DNA of 64,000 bases, from contig NC_132898.1 of the NCBI RefSeq assembly GCF_030463535.1, positions 25,436,662 through 25,500,661 on the forward strand, written 5' to 3'. The stretch is from Salminus brasiliensis. Lineage: Eukaryota; Chordata; Actinopteri; Characiformes; Bryconidae. This document shows positions 24,321-61,744 of the stretch, piece by piece; positions within the stretch are counted from its first letter, which is position 1; every line of letters begins with the position of its first letter. The translations under genes and the position numbers were made by a program. A model generated the notes under the pieces. That model worked only from the letters and a program-made list of their open reading frames with translations, had not been told where the DNA came from and ran no database searches.

Positions 24321-25460
24321 ACAGGTTTAACCAAACCAGCAGGCATTTAGTGTTCTTCTGCAAGAATGTTGAGCTGATCAGTGGTGTTGTGTCTTAGCTA
24401 CTGGGTTGGACATTGGGTGGAAATTTGGGCAGGGAGGTCTCTATTAAGTCAAATTTATATCAATATTTTCTGTGATCCCAAACCATTAAAAACATATTTA
24501 AAGAAGGTTATTTACAGAAGGCTATGGTTCTATTTTATCCATTTAGTACGGGCACTCCAACTCATCCCAAATGTGTTGGATTGTGCTCCATCTCTCCAGA
24601 GAACCCAGCCAACATGCTCATGTGGGGCTCACATTGGTGTAACGTAGACTAGGTGGGTTCCATGTGGGCTTCTAAATGGTTCCCATCAATACGTCCTATA
24701 TAGGCCCCATTTGCAGTGTACAACCCAGATAGGGACCATGTTCACCCCTCCTGGTCTCATCACTGACCTGGCATCCAGACGTAGGACCCACAAGTTCTTC
24801 TTCCCAGTTGGGCTACCCACAACTGCTTCACAGCTCAGTGCTGGGGCCTGGTATTAGCCCACACCTGGTATTGGACACAGTAACCTTAGGCCCAGCACAT
24901 CCTATCTAATTAAGTCCAAGTGGATACTTTGGACATATAGTGTGAGTGATACTGTATATGTTCATGTAATGGTAACGTATGATAAAAACTGTCCCCATGC
25001 TCTTTCCATAAGCTCCAATGATGTTCCACATGTTCTGCTCTTATAAATCTAAGAGACCATCAGATCTGTAAATGAACAGTACTGCTAATAATCAGAGAGA
25101 ACCGTTTCACACTGAAAGCACTTTAAGGTTCCCTCGAGGGTAATGGAACCAAACATGTAAGTTCTTTCATTAAACACTTCCCAAATCCATAAAGGTTCAT
25201 GGTCAAGAAGTAACACGACACTCAGTTTTGCCAGTATTGAAGTTGAGCTATGTGCGAAGTGAGGTCGTATTGAACAAGAGGCGACCCATCCCAGAGTATT
25301 TATAGCCCCTGGTGCAGAGGGGGGTGCAGATCTTCCCATGGGGGCCTGTTGGGGAATTCCTGTAAGAGCATGGTCACTTTCTTAATATAACCCTCAACTC
25401 CAGCAGAGCGGCAACATAACTAAAGCTCCTCAGCACTCAGTGGAGTGTTGGAGTGGAGAG

Positions 25461-25535
25461 TAGCTGAGGTACGTGAGGTGACTGAGGTATGTGAGGTAAC
25501 CGAGGTAACTGAGGTAACGTTAACTGAGGTGCGTG
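25461..25535 (+). repeat. Short tandem motif CTGAGGTA/ACGTGAGGT in the caveolin 5' flank
   Basis: AGCTGAGGTACGTGAGG, TGACTGAGGTATGTGAGG and TAACCGAGGTAACTGAGG repeat in phase at roughly 9-18 bp spacing, ending 45 bp before the caveolin ATG. It probably lies in the 5' UTR or core promoter. Confidence 0.6.
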
Positions 25536-25579
25536 TGACTGTTTGGACGTCTGTTTAGTGGCCTGGAGCCACTAAGTTC

Positions 25580-28500
25580 ATGAGCGGCACCATGATGCGG
25601 AGCATGGCTGGAGTAGAAACAGAGATTGACCTGGAGGACGTTGGCGACAGTGAGGACAGCGAGGGTCAGCAACCGTGGAAGACGCAGCTGGAGACCGTGC
25701 TGGAGGAAGAGGAGGAGGAAGATGTTGTGTCGACGCAAAGCGACACCAGGCCACTGCTCAATGAGAGAGACCCACGACAGATCAATGAATGCCTAAAGGT
25801 ACTCACTCACACAGCAGCACTAGAGCTCACACTTAATGAAGTTAAAGGGGCAGTTGGGTGAAATGTAGACTACTGGCCTGCAACCTAAGATAAACCTGAT
25901 TTGCCAAGACATGTTTGGTGTCTGTAGTTTGCGTCTTTAGTTTTGCATGGGAGCTACAAGAATATATAGGCTTATAGTCATCGATTAGCATTAGCAAACC
26001 ACCTGCCTAATATTGTGTAGGTCCCCCTCATGCCACCAGAACACCTTCAGAAGGTCTCTGAAGGCGTCCTGTGGTATCTGGCACCAAGAAGTTAGCAGCA
26101 GATCCTTTAACAAATCCTGTAAGTCATGAGGTGGGGCCTGTGAGGTGTTCTTCCACGGAGAACTTTTGGTAGGTACTGACCACGGTATGACAGGAATATC
26201 CCAAACCTGCCTGATGTTTTGGAGATGCTCATCTTGCTCAGATTCAGATTATGCTTGCAATACATCAACTTCAAGAACTTCAAGACTGTTCATTTGATGC
26301 CTAATATATCCAGCTATTGACAAGTGCCACTGGAGCCGGATAAACCAGGATAAACCAGTCCATTTGGATTGGTACCAAACATAACCTATGTGTTGGAATC
26401 AGGGTGGAAAACATAGTTCCTCTTGGGATTTCGCTACTTTTGCTCTTGATACTGTAGACAACCACAGCTGGGGACTTGATGGAGGATGAAAGCAGTGCTC
26501 AGCCAAGTTTAGTTTAGTTCAGAAACTATAGAAAAACTAATAAGGCCTTTTCAGTACTCCAGTACTAAGTGCAATGTCCCATAACAAAGAGCTCATTTTC
26601 TCACAGTGAAGCCATTTGTATGTATTATGATTGTGTTCTTACATAATTAACCCAGGGGTACTCAATATGTTACTTTAGTCCACTCTAGGCCGACACAGTG
26701 TGCAGGGAATCCCCTCATACACTTTAAAGGTGGCTCTAAAGCAAAAGAAGTGATCAAAAGAAAATCACTTACATAAGACACTCCAGACAGGCCCACCTTT
26801 TCTCGCACGTTCTGTCCATTTTATCTCAACTCAGCTCAGACTGTGTTGAATTTTCCAGACTGTGTTGAATTAGCCAAACAGCATTGTCCATTCCTATGCT
26901 AAGACACTACTGTTGACCTGAGAGCTGGTTCAGTAGATGCTGGTTCAGTGGACGCTTGTTGGTGGTGGAGGTTGGTAGCATACAGCTGTTCCTTGAAAGC
27001 TCAATTCGACTCTCAATGGGAGTGGGAATTCATATAAGGTCCCATTTTAAAATAGTTTATAGCAACACACTCACAAGGTTGTAGTCACCCAGTTATTTTA
27101 GCCACGGTGAGCTAATTAGCTAGCCAGGCAATACTTCTGTACTCCAGCACATTTTTGGAGAAGTTTGAACATAATGTAGATAAATGTTGTAAATAACTGT
27201 ACAAGCCTTTAGCTTGCTAACTAGTAAAGTGAGCTAGCAGAGTAAAGTATAAGGGCGGTGTATTAGCAGTCAAGGATGACAGATGGAGTTTGCTACATAA
27301 GTATGAATGTAGCCTTCAAATACATGCTGTGAGCCATTTGAACTATGAAGTAGGACATTTCTGGAATTTCCTGGAAACCCCACGTTGGATTTCCTACTCG
27401 GAAAATCAGGAGACTTTAAAATCCAAGATGTCTGCACTTCTATGTATTTGACTCATTAAATCAGCCATACACACAGTATTGTCCAACTTGGACGCATTTG
27501 GATGCGCAAAATACTACATAAACTGGTACTGATAAGTGCTAATCTGGGACAAGGCAAACAGTGCTAACCTGGGACATAAAAAGTGGGACATATTTTGGTT
27601 AGATTTGCCGTTAAACAGTGGTAAACGATTGTCAAACCAGTAACATGTTTTGAAATAGTATACAATTATCAGCTCCAGCATCTGACCTCCGATATATAGA
27701 TGGACCACAGCCACAGTTTTTCATGTATGTGTCTATGTAGTGTGTACTCTGTCTATGTAGTTCCCCAAGCTCTTGAGAGAAGGTTAAGGGTTTTTTCATG
27801 GTGCTATATTGGAACCATGACAACCTAAAAAAACATTTGCATACTTAACTGGTTCTTCAGATTGCTGAAAACCTCTGCAGAACCTATTGAAAATAGTTCT
27901 AGGGTTGCGATAGAACCATCATAGAAATTCGGTAGTTATGAGGGTAAGGAATTGCAGAATGGGCCCATATAGTGTTTCAGGGGTTAAAAGAGCCTGTGTG
28001 ATGTATATGTGGTGTGTCTGTGTGTTCTGGTCAGGTGAGTTTTGAGGATGTAATAGCAGAGCCGTTGTCAGTGCGGAGTGGAGATCGGGTGTGGATCTGG
28101 AGTCATGCCCTCTTTGAGGTGTCCCGGGTGTGGTTCTACCGCATCATCACTGCACTGCTGGCCGTGCCCGTTTCCATCATTGCCGGGATTCTCTTCGCTA
28201 TCCTCAGCTGCCTCCACATCTGGTGTGTAGTTGATCTCAGTGGTTATAATGTTATGGCTGATCAGTGTAATTCATACCATGTTCTAAACTATGTTAAACG
28301 ATGTTTTTTTTGGGCCTGTATTTACAGAAATGAGATTGGTGACAGTCTAAGTCCAGTGTTTGTTAGCATCGTTAGTTCTTAACTCAAAAAGCAAATTATG
28401 AATACCGAACCCTTGACAATAACTTGCTGGCAAAACGCACTCATACACACCTCTCTCTTCCTCTCTAGGCTGTTCACTCCATGTGTAAAGGTGATCTTTA

Positions 28501-28619
28501 TTAACGCTGGCTGGCTGGAGACTTTATGGAGCAGCGTTTTGCACATCATCATCCTCCCTTTCTACCAAAGTGTGGCCAAGTGCTGTGGAGGCATCAGCGT
28601 TCAGCTCACACGCCAATGA
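25580..28619 (+). CDS. Caveolin, caveolin-2-like, complete, three exons
   Basis: Exons are 25580-25798, 28035-28222 and 28469-28619, giving 185 residues (human CAV2 has 162). The N-terminus is acidic (E42-E47 run). The family signature FEDVIAEP lies at 76-83, right after the first intron, followed by [18 protein letters not shown] in the scaffolding position. A long hydrophobic hairpin ([20 protein letters not shown], about 115-135) and a C-terminal [11 protein letters not shown] segment complete it. VWxxSHALFE and AGILFAxLSCLHIW match CAV2 more than CAV1 or CAV3. Caveolins coat and bend plasma-membrane caveolae; the CAV2 type usually co-assembles with CAV1. C-terminal cysteines (CC near 176) may be acylated. 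Whether it is cav2 itself or a fish paralogue cannot be settled here. AATAAA lies at 28807, about 190 bp after the stop. Confidence 0.88.
25996..26400 (-). mobile_element. Tc1-like fragment in caveolin intron 1
   Basis: It starts ACCACCTGCCTAATATTGTG then TAGGTCCCCCTCATGCC and continues with ACACCTTCAGAAGGTCTCTG, the 3' part of a decayed Tc1-like transposase region and its terminal sequence. It is closely related to the fragment at 12020. Confidence 0.55.
28223..28275 (+). mobile_element. Tc1-like terminal sequence next to the caveolin exon 2 donor
   Basis: AGTGGTTATAATGTTATGGC then TGATCAGTGTA is the terminal sequence of the Tc1-like family, lying about 10-50 bp inside the intron after exon 2. 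Confidence 0.45.
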
Positions 28620-28806
28620 GGGACATACACTTACCAGGACCATGCTTTTTATTTTTTATGATTTTTTTAAATGGCAACTCCCACACAGAGCAGAGCAAAA
28701 GAGTCACTGGATGTGGTGACGGACCCCCAGCGTCTCTGTGGAGGCGTGAAGGCCAGAGAGGACTGGTGGAGGAGTGACAATTGCTAACTGCAAAAAAAAA
28801 GACAGA

Positions 28807-28812
28807 AATAAA
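28807..28812 (+). terminator. Polyadenylation signal AATAAA for the caveolin gene
   Basis: A canonical AATAAA about 190 bp downstream of the caveolin stop codon. It is predicted only from position and motif. Confidence 0.5.
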
Positions 28813-28819
28813 TGGACAC

Positions 28820-31800
28820 TTACATGAGCTTTGTTGTGGTAAACCGGCAAGAATGGAAGTTTGGGGAGCTTCAGTTAGCATGTGCCAAGACGCATCCACT
28901 GCCATCTGTTCTAGGGCTGGTGTTAATAATAGAACAGAGTATGCTAACACTGAATACTGTACATTAGTGGAGACACTGTATTAGCATGTTTTTAGTCTCC
29001 GAAGTCGGCTAAAGGCTAAAATAACTAAAACTATGTAATGGAAGCTTATGAACAACAGTAAGCAAACGAAAATCATGCAAACACTGGGGTCGTCCCTCTG
29101 TTTCCAAGCATATCGTGGTCCATTGTCTCAATCTGGTGGGCACCCACGCTGACTGTATGCCACTGCTGATCCAACCTCGGACCACCTCCTGACTATCGTG
29201 CTGCATGCAAAAATAGCCAGCACAAGCAGAGATGAAAACCCACCAGATGGATGCATTATACACATGTATACACACATGTACACAGTCATATCTGAATATT
29301 ATGGCCACCTACATACTAGTGGGAATAATCAACCTGGGCTGGATGGCACTAGTGAGACTTGTAGGTGTTCGTTATGGAGGGTAACTGCTCCACAGTGGAA
29401 CGATTATTCTCTACCACTCACCAGAGTTGGTGTTTCTCTCTGGTCTCAATGGGCTGTGAGGCGCCACCGTTATGCCATTGGGAGGCACTCAGTGTGCAAG
29501 ACGTCCATTCTCGATACACCTCCTCGCTATGTGGGATGATCTAGAGCTGCTGTAGTGGTGTACCAAGAATGGATTTCTCGGAAGTGTCACCCTGAGTCAT
29601 ACAAGTGGTGGCCCACAGGCCATTGATACCAAAGGGGAACAATTATATATATACGTATATAGTCGCTCCACTCTGGCGTCAATAGCCACCACTGGGAGGC
29701 ACTCAAGTGCTCTGCGTGACAGTGATGATATACATATATGCATATATATAAAACTTTGATATAATTATAGAAGGATCAAGATACTTCATAAGAAACATAC
29801 ACTGCAGATCTAGAAGTTACCCAGTACTCAGCACAGTGTTTGGAATCACTACATTTGTAAATCTTGTCCAGCCATCATTTCCCTAAAAACGCAACCTTTC
29901 CAGGATCCAGTTCTCGAAGTCATTACTTCTCTCATTATTCACATTTGTCCGTTTGCACTAACTAGCCAACATTTACTTCACCTTGAGTTCACATCTCTCT
30001 CTCCCTCTCTCTCTTTTCTCTTACCCTCCCACCCCTTCCCTATTCAGCCTTTATCCATCTCTCACTCTCATTTGATGTAAATCTCTTCTTCACCACCTGG
30101 ACCACCTGGAAAATGACGAGCAAGCTATCCTCTTGCCATCTGGAAGCTTGAATTTGATCTATACGTTAATCTGCTTTTATAGAGGTCAGTGTCAGAAATC
30201 ATATAAGCACATCATCATCAAGGCATTTGAGGCAAGTGTATTACACGCATGTGTGAAGCATGTTTTCACAACGCTAATGGGAGTAATGGAAGCTTCCATT
30301 GCTGATTACATTAGCCTCATCGCTCCAGTGTCCCTGTTGTTGCACCACGGGTTTGTGAAGTGTAACTACAGCGGCCATGTTTTTATTTCATTTTACTGTG
30401 ATGTGGATACTCCTACTCCTTAAAATCTCAAACACCACACATGCAGGGTAGTTAGCGAGGTTTGTCCTCCTGCATGTCCTCTTTTGTCTTAATATCCAAC
30501 AGAGGACTATGAGCGTTCACAATGACTGCCTATTGAAGTATTCACCAAATGAAGGACCTCTTGTTTAAAATGGAACAAATTATTCCTCGCCGTTACAGGC
30601 CTGATTATGTGACTCACCATTCGTATGCTAATGTATGGCTATTGAGCTAACAAGAGCTGCTGCAGTGAGTGCTTGCTGGTGGACGCTTGAATTTTTCCAC
30701 TGATCTGAGACCAGTTTTGATAGTCGTTTCATGACGGTTAAGGTTGGCACTTGGGAAGGCAAAGCTGTTCCTAGATCTGCATAAATGGGCTTCATTTCAG
30801 GGATGTACTGCTTTTCAGACTGGTGCACAGCGTGATCATAATCGTGTTACTGAGGATATCTCCATTTCTCTTCGGACTGTCACCCTCTAGTGGTTGGGAG
30901 AAGACATGTGTAAAGAAATAGAACTAGAGGCCTGCAAATCACTTCCGAAAATATTCACAATTGCTGTACATTTTAAAGGGCCTTTTTTCTTCACTTTTTG
31001 GAAAACACAGTCAAAGTCCAGAGCATTGAGTTCTGGCAAAGAAGCATTTAAGAACTGCTGCCAGAAGTGACAACTCAAAGTGTGGTTCCAATGCAGAATC
31101 CTGATCCAATTCAGACCACATCTCAGGGGTACAGGCATGGCATTTGGATGTGCATCTATATATAAACACAGTTCTTTCAGAATGCTGTGGGAATGCTATC
31201 TTAGTTGCCTGGCAAAGAAACACACAAGCCAGGTCCAAGATTAGAAGCATCCACACCCTCGCAGAACACACCAACTTTTCTTTCATAAAGTCAACATTAA
31301 ACACGGCAGATGTTTACCCAGACACTTAAAGAGGCTCCTTGTTGATTCACATTCAGTCTATTAAAAATCATACAGCACTTATACCTATTTTTATACCCCA
31401 TATACATACACTCAGCCCACCCAAAAGTGGAGCAAAATCATTTGTGTTCCTATTAAAGTAGCCAGTGAAAAGAGGCACAAGGCAGGGGTTTCCAATAAAT
31501 TGGTCAGTGAGTGGAAGCACAAGGTAGGAGTTTCTAATAAAGTGGCCAGTGAGTGGAAGCACAAGGCAGGGGTTTCTAATAAAGTGGCCAGTAACTGGAA
31601 GCACATGAGATGTTTCTAATAAAGTCCCCAGAAAGTGAAAGTGCAAAGTAGGTGTTTCTAACAAAGTGGCAAGTCAGTGCAGGCACAAGGCAAGGGGTTT
31701 TCAATAAATTGGCCAGTGAGTGGAAGCAGAAGATAGCGCTTTCTAATAAAGTGGCAAGTCAGTGGATGCACAAGATATAGGTTTCTAATAAAGCAGACAT

Positions 31801-31890
31801 GGAGTGTGTGGTCAGCTTTCCGGTGCCTTTCCCTATATGGCACTTGCAGGTCTTAAGGCTTGCAGTTAGACAGAAACTCAAGGACTGGAT
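28820..31890. other. Convergent intergenic region between caveolin and sort1
   Basis: This holds a moderately open repeat-like stretch (about 29080-29640, not identified), a CT-rich tract (about 29993-30070) and the 42-bp minisatellite (31448-31797). I recognise no gene. Confidence 0.5.
31448..31797. repeat. 42-bp minisatellite, about 8 copies
   Basis: TTTCTAATAAAGTGGCCAGT with GAGTGGAAGCACAAGGCAGG recurs with anchors at 31494, 31536, 31578, 31618, 31660, 31703, 31745 and 31787, so the period is 42 bp with small slips. Because 42 is divisible by three, the minus strand reads open as a 14-residue repeat, but that is a by-product of the period. Confidence 0.85.
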
Positions 31891-31907
31891 AAAAATGTTT
31901 GAACGTC

Positions 31908-31913
31908 TTTATT
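31908..31913 (-). terminator. Candidate polyadenylation signal of sort1
   Basis: TTTATT on the plus strand reads AATAAA on the sort1 strand, about 2.4 kb past its stop codon. The stretch between (31914-34328) has no other gene and reads as a plausible long 3' UTR. Confidence 0.4.
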
Positions 31914-34205
31914 CTGATTGAAAAACAAACAAGTGAGGACAAACAACTACGTTTAATATGTTAACTCAAACGGCGTCAACATATGAAAGGTAGTTACAGA
32001 CAGTAGCTTACTGTTAACATTTTATTTACAGCATTGGAAACAATGTTGTTACTCGCTCCTACTCCCTTTTACATTCAAAGGCTGGATTGCTGCATATATT
32101 TTGCTTGTTTTAAGTCATACCATTACGCCACAGAGCCAAACAGATCCAGTAAACAACCGTTTAAACCCTCTAGCTTTACCCATCACACTGTGAAGTGACT
32201 AAAGGGAGTATAAGGGCCCCTGAGGTATGTATTTGTAAGGGTGTGCATAAGAAATACTGTACTCGTGTCATTATGTGACGTGTTCAGCTGGGAACCTTAA
32301 GTGTCATATTCAAAGAAATTAAGTCCTTGTATTGTTATGCTGGGCTTTACACATCTTTTATTGCCATAAATTGTAGTAGACTGGGTGTTTTGCAACACTG
32401 TCAAAACACTAAATGTTTATAGTTAACATTAAGACAGTCTTCATCTAAGACATAATTATTGCTATTCTTTTTATTAGGATCATAATTAATTGGGTATATA
32501 GTTCCGATAAGCTTTGAGGGAACTTAAGTGTTTTAAAACAACTATAGCTTTGCTTAATTAATGCATTAATGTCATTCAGAATGTAAAGTAATCACAACCT
32601 GTAATCTTGACGATTCACAAAAAAGAAAATGACCAGAAAACCCTGCAATCATGCCATCAGGAGCTTTTGTTTATCAGTGCACAATTTCTAAACGAATCAG
32701 CTTATTTTAAGTACAATAAAGATTCTGGATCATCAGTGAGGAACTGCAGTGCAGGTGTGCAGGTGTGAATCCCCCATTAAGTAACAGAACAGGGAAGGTA
32801 TTAGAAGCAGTTAAACAGAGGACACTCTGTAAGAGAAGAAAGTCTCCCTCTCTCCCTTTCTCTCTCTGTCTGCTAAAGAACAAACCCAACTCTCAAAACA
32901 AGACTCCAGAATTGTCATCAGATCATCAGCTGATTTGTAGCTTAAGTCGTAAATACAGCCTTCAATTCTGAGCCAAAACACTTTTAACAGCACAGTGTAG
33001 AAGATCATCACTGTCATGCAAAAACCTTGCATCTTCATTTTTGCCTTTTTTCCACTTTTTGCCATGAATGTGAATCTGGCAGTTGGTCTTTACATTGTGT
33101 GAAAAGATCATGATGAATGGAGATACAAGACTTCCGTGTGACAATGACAACATTTTTTAGCCTGTATAAACACTAAAGGCACTAATGGCAAACGTTCCTT
33201 GTTCTTTTACTTAATTATGAATTATTGCTTTACACCAGTGATCTCCGACTCTTCTGGAGAGCTACCTTCCAGCAGACTCTGGATCCAACCCTAATCAACC
33301 CCCAATCACCCCCAAACCAGTGACTTACTGCCTTCAAAAGTCTTTGACTGAATGTGTTAGATCTGGGTTGGAGTTGAAACCTTGCTGGAAAGTACAGTAG
33401 CTCTTCATAAAGAAGATTGGAAACCACTGCTCTATGCTTGTATGTAATCTGTGGAAACAATTATTCAAGAGGTGTTCAAGCTGAGTAACCAAAAAAGTTC
33501 TGTTTTTTTTTTTAAACAAATAAAAAAGAAAAAAAAAAAGAAAAGAAAAACAAGGATTTGGTGAAGACCTACTATCTATGCTAACACCAGGGCATTTCAT
33601 TTGGTCTCATCACTGTGTGTAATAGTTTTTAATTACAAGCCATCATCTGATATTTTACCAATATCTGTACCAAAGCTCACTAGTTCTGTTTAATCAGTAT
33701 CGCTTGGATACGGATCAAACTATTTGACTAACGCCTTTTACTGAAGATTGTCCATTATAGATTCCTTTCTTATAAGACTAAGACTAATCTGTGACTGGAC
33801 GCTCAGTCCTTAGGTCTTAAGGTATATGCTAGAACCAGAAGGTGCTAGAAAATTCACAATTCACTGCTAAAAACATCAAATGCACACACAAACCACAACC
33901 AACCAAGTCAAGTCATCTGTTCCACACCTGCAGAAGATGAAACACAGGGAAAGAAAAAATAATAATAGGCACTGAGAAATAAAACTGTCAAGACAAAAAT
34001 ATTGCCAATGACTTAGTTGTGCTCTTGTCCAGTGGCTGGATTCAATCCACTGGAAAACGTCTATCCTTTCATTTCCCGGTTCTCAAGAAAAGCGGTCCAG
34101 TCTGTTTTCAGCCCCAGAGCTTTGGTGAACTTACGCAGGAAGCTGAGGAGCACAGGGTTTAACAGACACTACTCAGAGAATGAAGACAGGAAGAGACATT
34201 AATGA

Positions 34206-34232
34206 TGACACACACACACACACACACACACA
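34206..34232. repeat. (CA)n microsatellite in the sort1 3' UTR
   Basis: A short CA run on the plus strand, about 100 bp downstream of the sort1 stop codon. Confidence 0.85.
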
Positions 34233-34328
34233 CTTGGAAGGGTCGAAACACAGGACTGGAAAGGTAGGCATCCTGGTTAGTCTTTAGTAGGCTTTAGGAT
34301 TCCACCTAAAGTTGTGTTCTGCTGGACT

Positions 34329-59768
<25,440 letters not shown>

Positions 59769-60235
59769 ATTTACTCTAAATGACACAAAAAGTTGTGTAC
59801 TAATTTACTCTAAACGTTTGACAGGACTGGACATCTCAACGACGTTTCCAACGGTCACTCCACGACTCATCTCGCTTAAAGTGAAGCCGTTGGCCGTTGT
59901 GTACACTGATGCTCGAGCTCGAGCTCGAGCAGTAGGGGCGGGCCGTGCACCGATTGGTCGATTCAAACCGCCCATTCGCTAAACTTCGCAGACGTGATTG
60001 GCCGCGCTAGGCCGTCCCTCGTGTTTTATTGGACAATTGCCGTGTCATTTCCACACAGCCTGCCCTAAGGCGAGGTGAAGTTAAGTTAAAGCGAACCAGT
60101 GCTCTGAAAGTGGGTAAGCCGCTGCCTCCTAGTGCTCGGTGTGCCGGCCCTGATTGGCTAGGGCGGCACCAACCTCTTCTTCTCCCTGTTAAAGAGGACA
60201 AAGGGTCCATATAACGGGCCACAATGTACTAAATA
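59769..60235 (-). promoter_or_regulatory. sort1 promoter region: CpG-rich with four CCAAT boxes
   Basis: The sequence becomes CpG-rich around exon 1. On the sort1 strand, CCAAT occurs at 59953-59957, 59997-60001, 60028-60032 and 60153-60157 (ATTGG on the plus strand), and a CTCGAG triple repeat lies at about 59911-59930. No TATA box is seen close to the ATG. Promoter function is inferred from position. Confidence 0.6.
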
Positions 60236-61430
60236 ACTTGCTAACTAAGTACCTCCCATTCTCAACTTTGGTCCTGGAGGACCACCATCCTGCACATTTA
60301 GGTATTTGACCTGATTCCAGCACAGCTGGGCCAACTTATCAACTTATTAATATGCACTTAATGAGTTGAAGTGGGCGTGTCAAAGTAGGGGTGGCAGAAA
60401 CAGGAGCAGAGCAGGACCACAAATTGTCCAAAAAATATATACAGTAAAGGTATTTCCCAGATTTAGTGATATTTTATATATTCACTATGTATTTTATATA
60501 AACTGATCATAATAGTGAAATGTTCCCCATGAAATAGTGGTGTTATCATAAGCAAGCTGGGCTGTTTCCCATAAGCACCATATTAAGATCATCTTAACTT
60601 GGAGGTAGAGTACGAGAGAGAGCGGTATGGGATTCAAGATCATTTGAGAGATCAATATGATACTCCCTTAACCATCAAAAAAACTGAGCCCCGATTATTT
60701 TGACTGAGCAATTTTTTGCAATGATACGAAACCAACACATTTACATACACATATTTTCCACCTACTGTAGTTCAGCTCCACCCATGTATACTGAAGCTAC
60801 AACCGCTTTAGTCTGGATTGCTTTTTGAACAACCCAGGCAATCAAAAGAGTGCTCATTTACATATAACATGCCTAATGGTACACTAACATACAGTCTAAT
60901 GTTTTTATACTTGAGGATAGCGGTTGAACAACAGTCATGTAAAATAAGGTACCACTATCCTGCGCACTTGTACTAACCCACATTACACATATAAGTGGAA
61001 CCTTACTAATCTCATGGTTACTGTAGGAGACGAAACCTTGTATAATCTCCATTGAAAAACATGGACCAGTAAAATGTGGCAATGCGGAGAAGCCATACAT
61101 CAACATAAGCTCACCATAATACATGCCAAACAATGACCAGGGCAGTATAATGCAGTGGAAGCAGAGGAGCTGTGTTTTCAGGAGTGAATAAGCTCCAACC
61201 AATACCTTTGGGATGAGCTGGAGTGGCGTGTGTGATCCAAAACTAACTTCCAACAAGCTTAACTGGATATTTTCATACTCCTACACAGCTGACCATTGCA
61301 AGAAGGTTCTGATAATTATCTGATAGGCTGAATCAGGTGGGGTTAGATGTGGCGGTGCATGAAGTGTCCAGACCTGTGATGAAGAAACACTCTCGGGCGC
61401 AGAATTCACACAGCACTCAATTCTTTCAGA
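60236..61430. other. Intergenic region between sort1 and psma5
   Basis: Mostly unremarkable AT-rich sequence. I see no gene, tRNA or clear repeat. Confidence 0.5.
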
Positions 61431-61439
61431 ATACAACAG

Positions 61440-61445
61440 TTTATT
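61440..61445 (-). terminator. Polyadenylation signal for psma5
   Basis: AATAAA on the minus strand, 300 bp past the psma5 stop. A second AATAAA lies at 61492-61497. Confidence 0.55.
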
Positions 61446-61744
61446 AACGTATTGATTTGTAACAAAAAAAACCTACCCCCCACCCTCCCCATTTATTACT
61501 TTTTTTTTCACTCCACTACAAGTACTGATGTTCTGTTGCCTGTACAGAACTGTAGAAACAATTCTGGATTGACAGAAGAAAGAAAGGGGAAAAAAACAGT
61601 ATAAAGAGTGTACTGTGGTCTGAACAGGCAAACCTTCAAACGCAGCCAGGCTGCTAGTAGGTTGGCTGTTACTCGGTGACAATATGCACAGAGCTGCGTG
61701 AGGATTCTCCAAAGGAACATCAGTCAGGTCTGCGCAGGAGAACA

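Noticed and set aside
25100-25339. Open frame just upstream of the caveolin gene on the minus strand
   Set aside because: No family resemblance, no splice logic, and composition like the surrounding non-coding sequence.
31412-31664. Open frame with a 14-residue repeat on the minus strand
   Set aside because: It is the by-product of a 42-bp tandem repeat. There is no start context, splice logic or known family.
59769-59786. Six-residue N-terminal extension of sortilin
   Set aside because: It would start on GTG. The ATG at 59768 gives a normal signal peptide.
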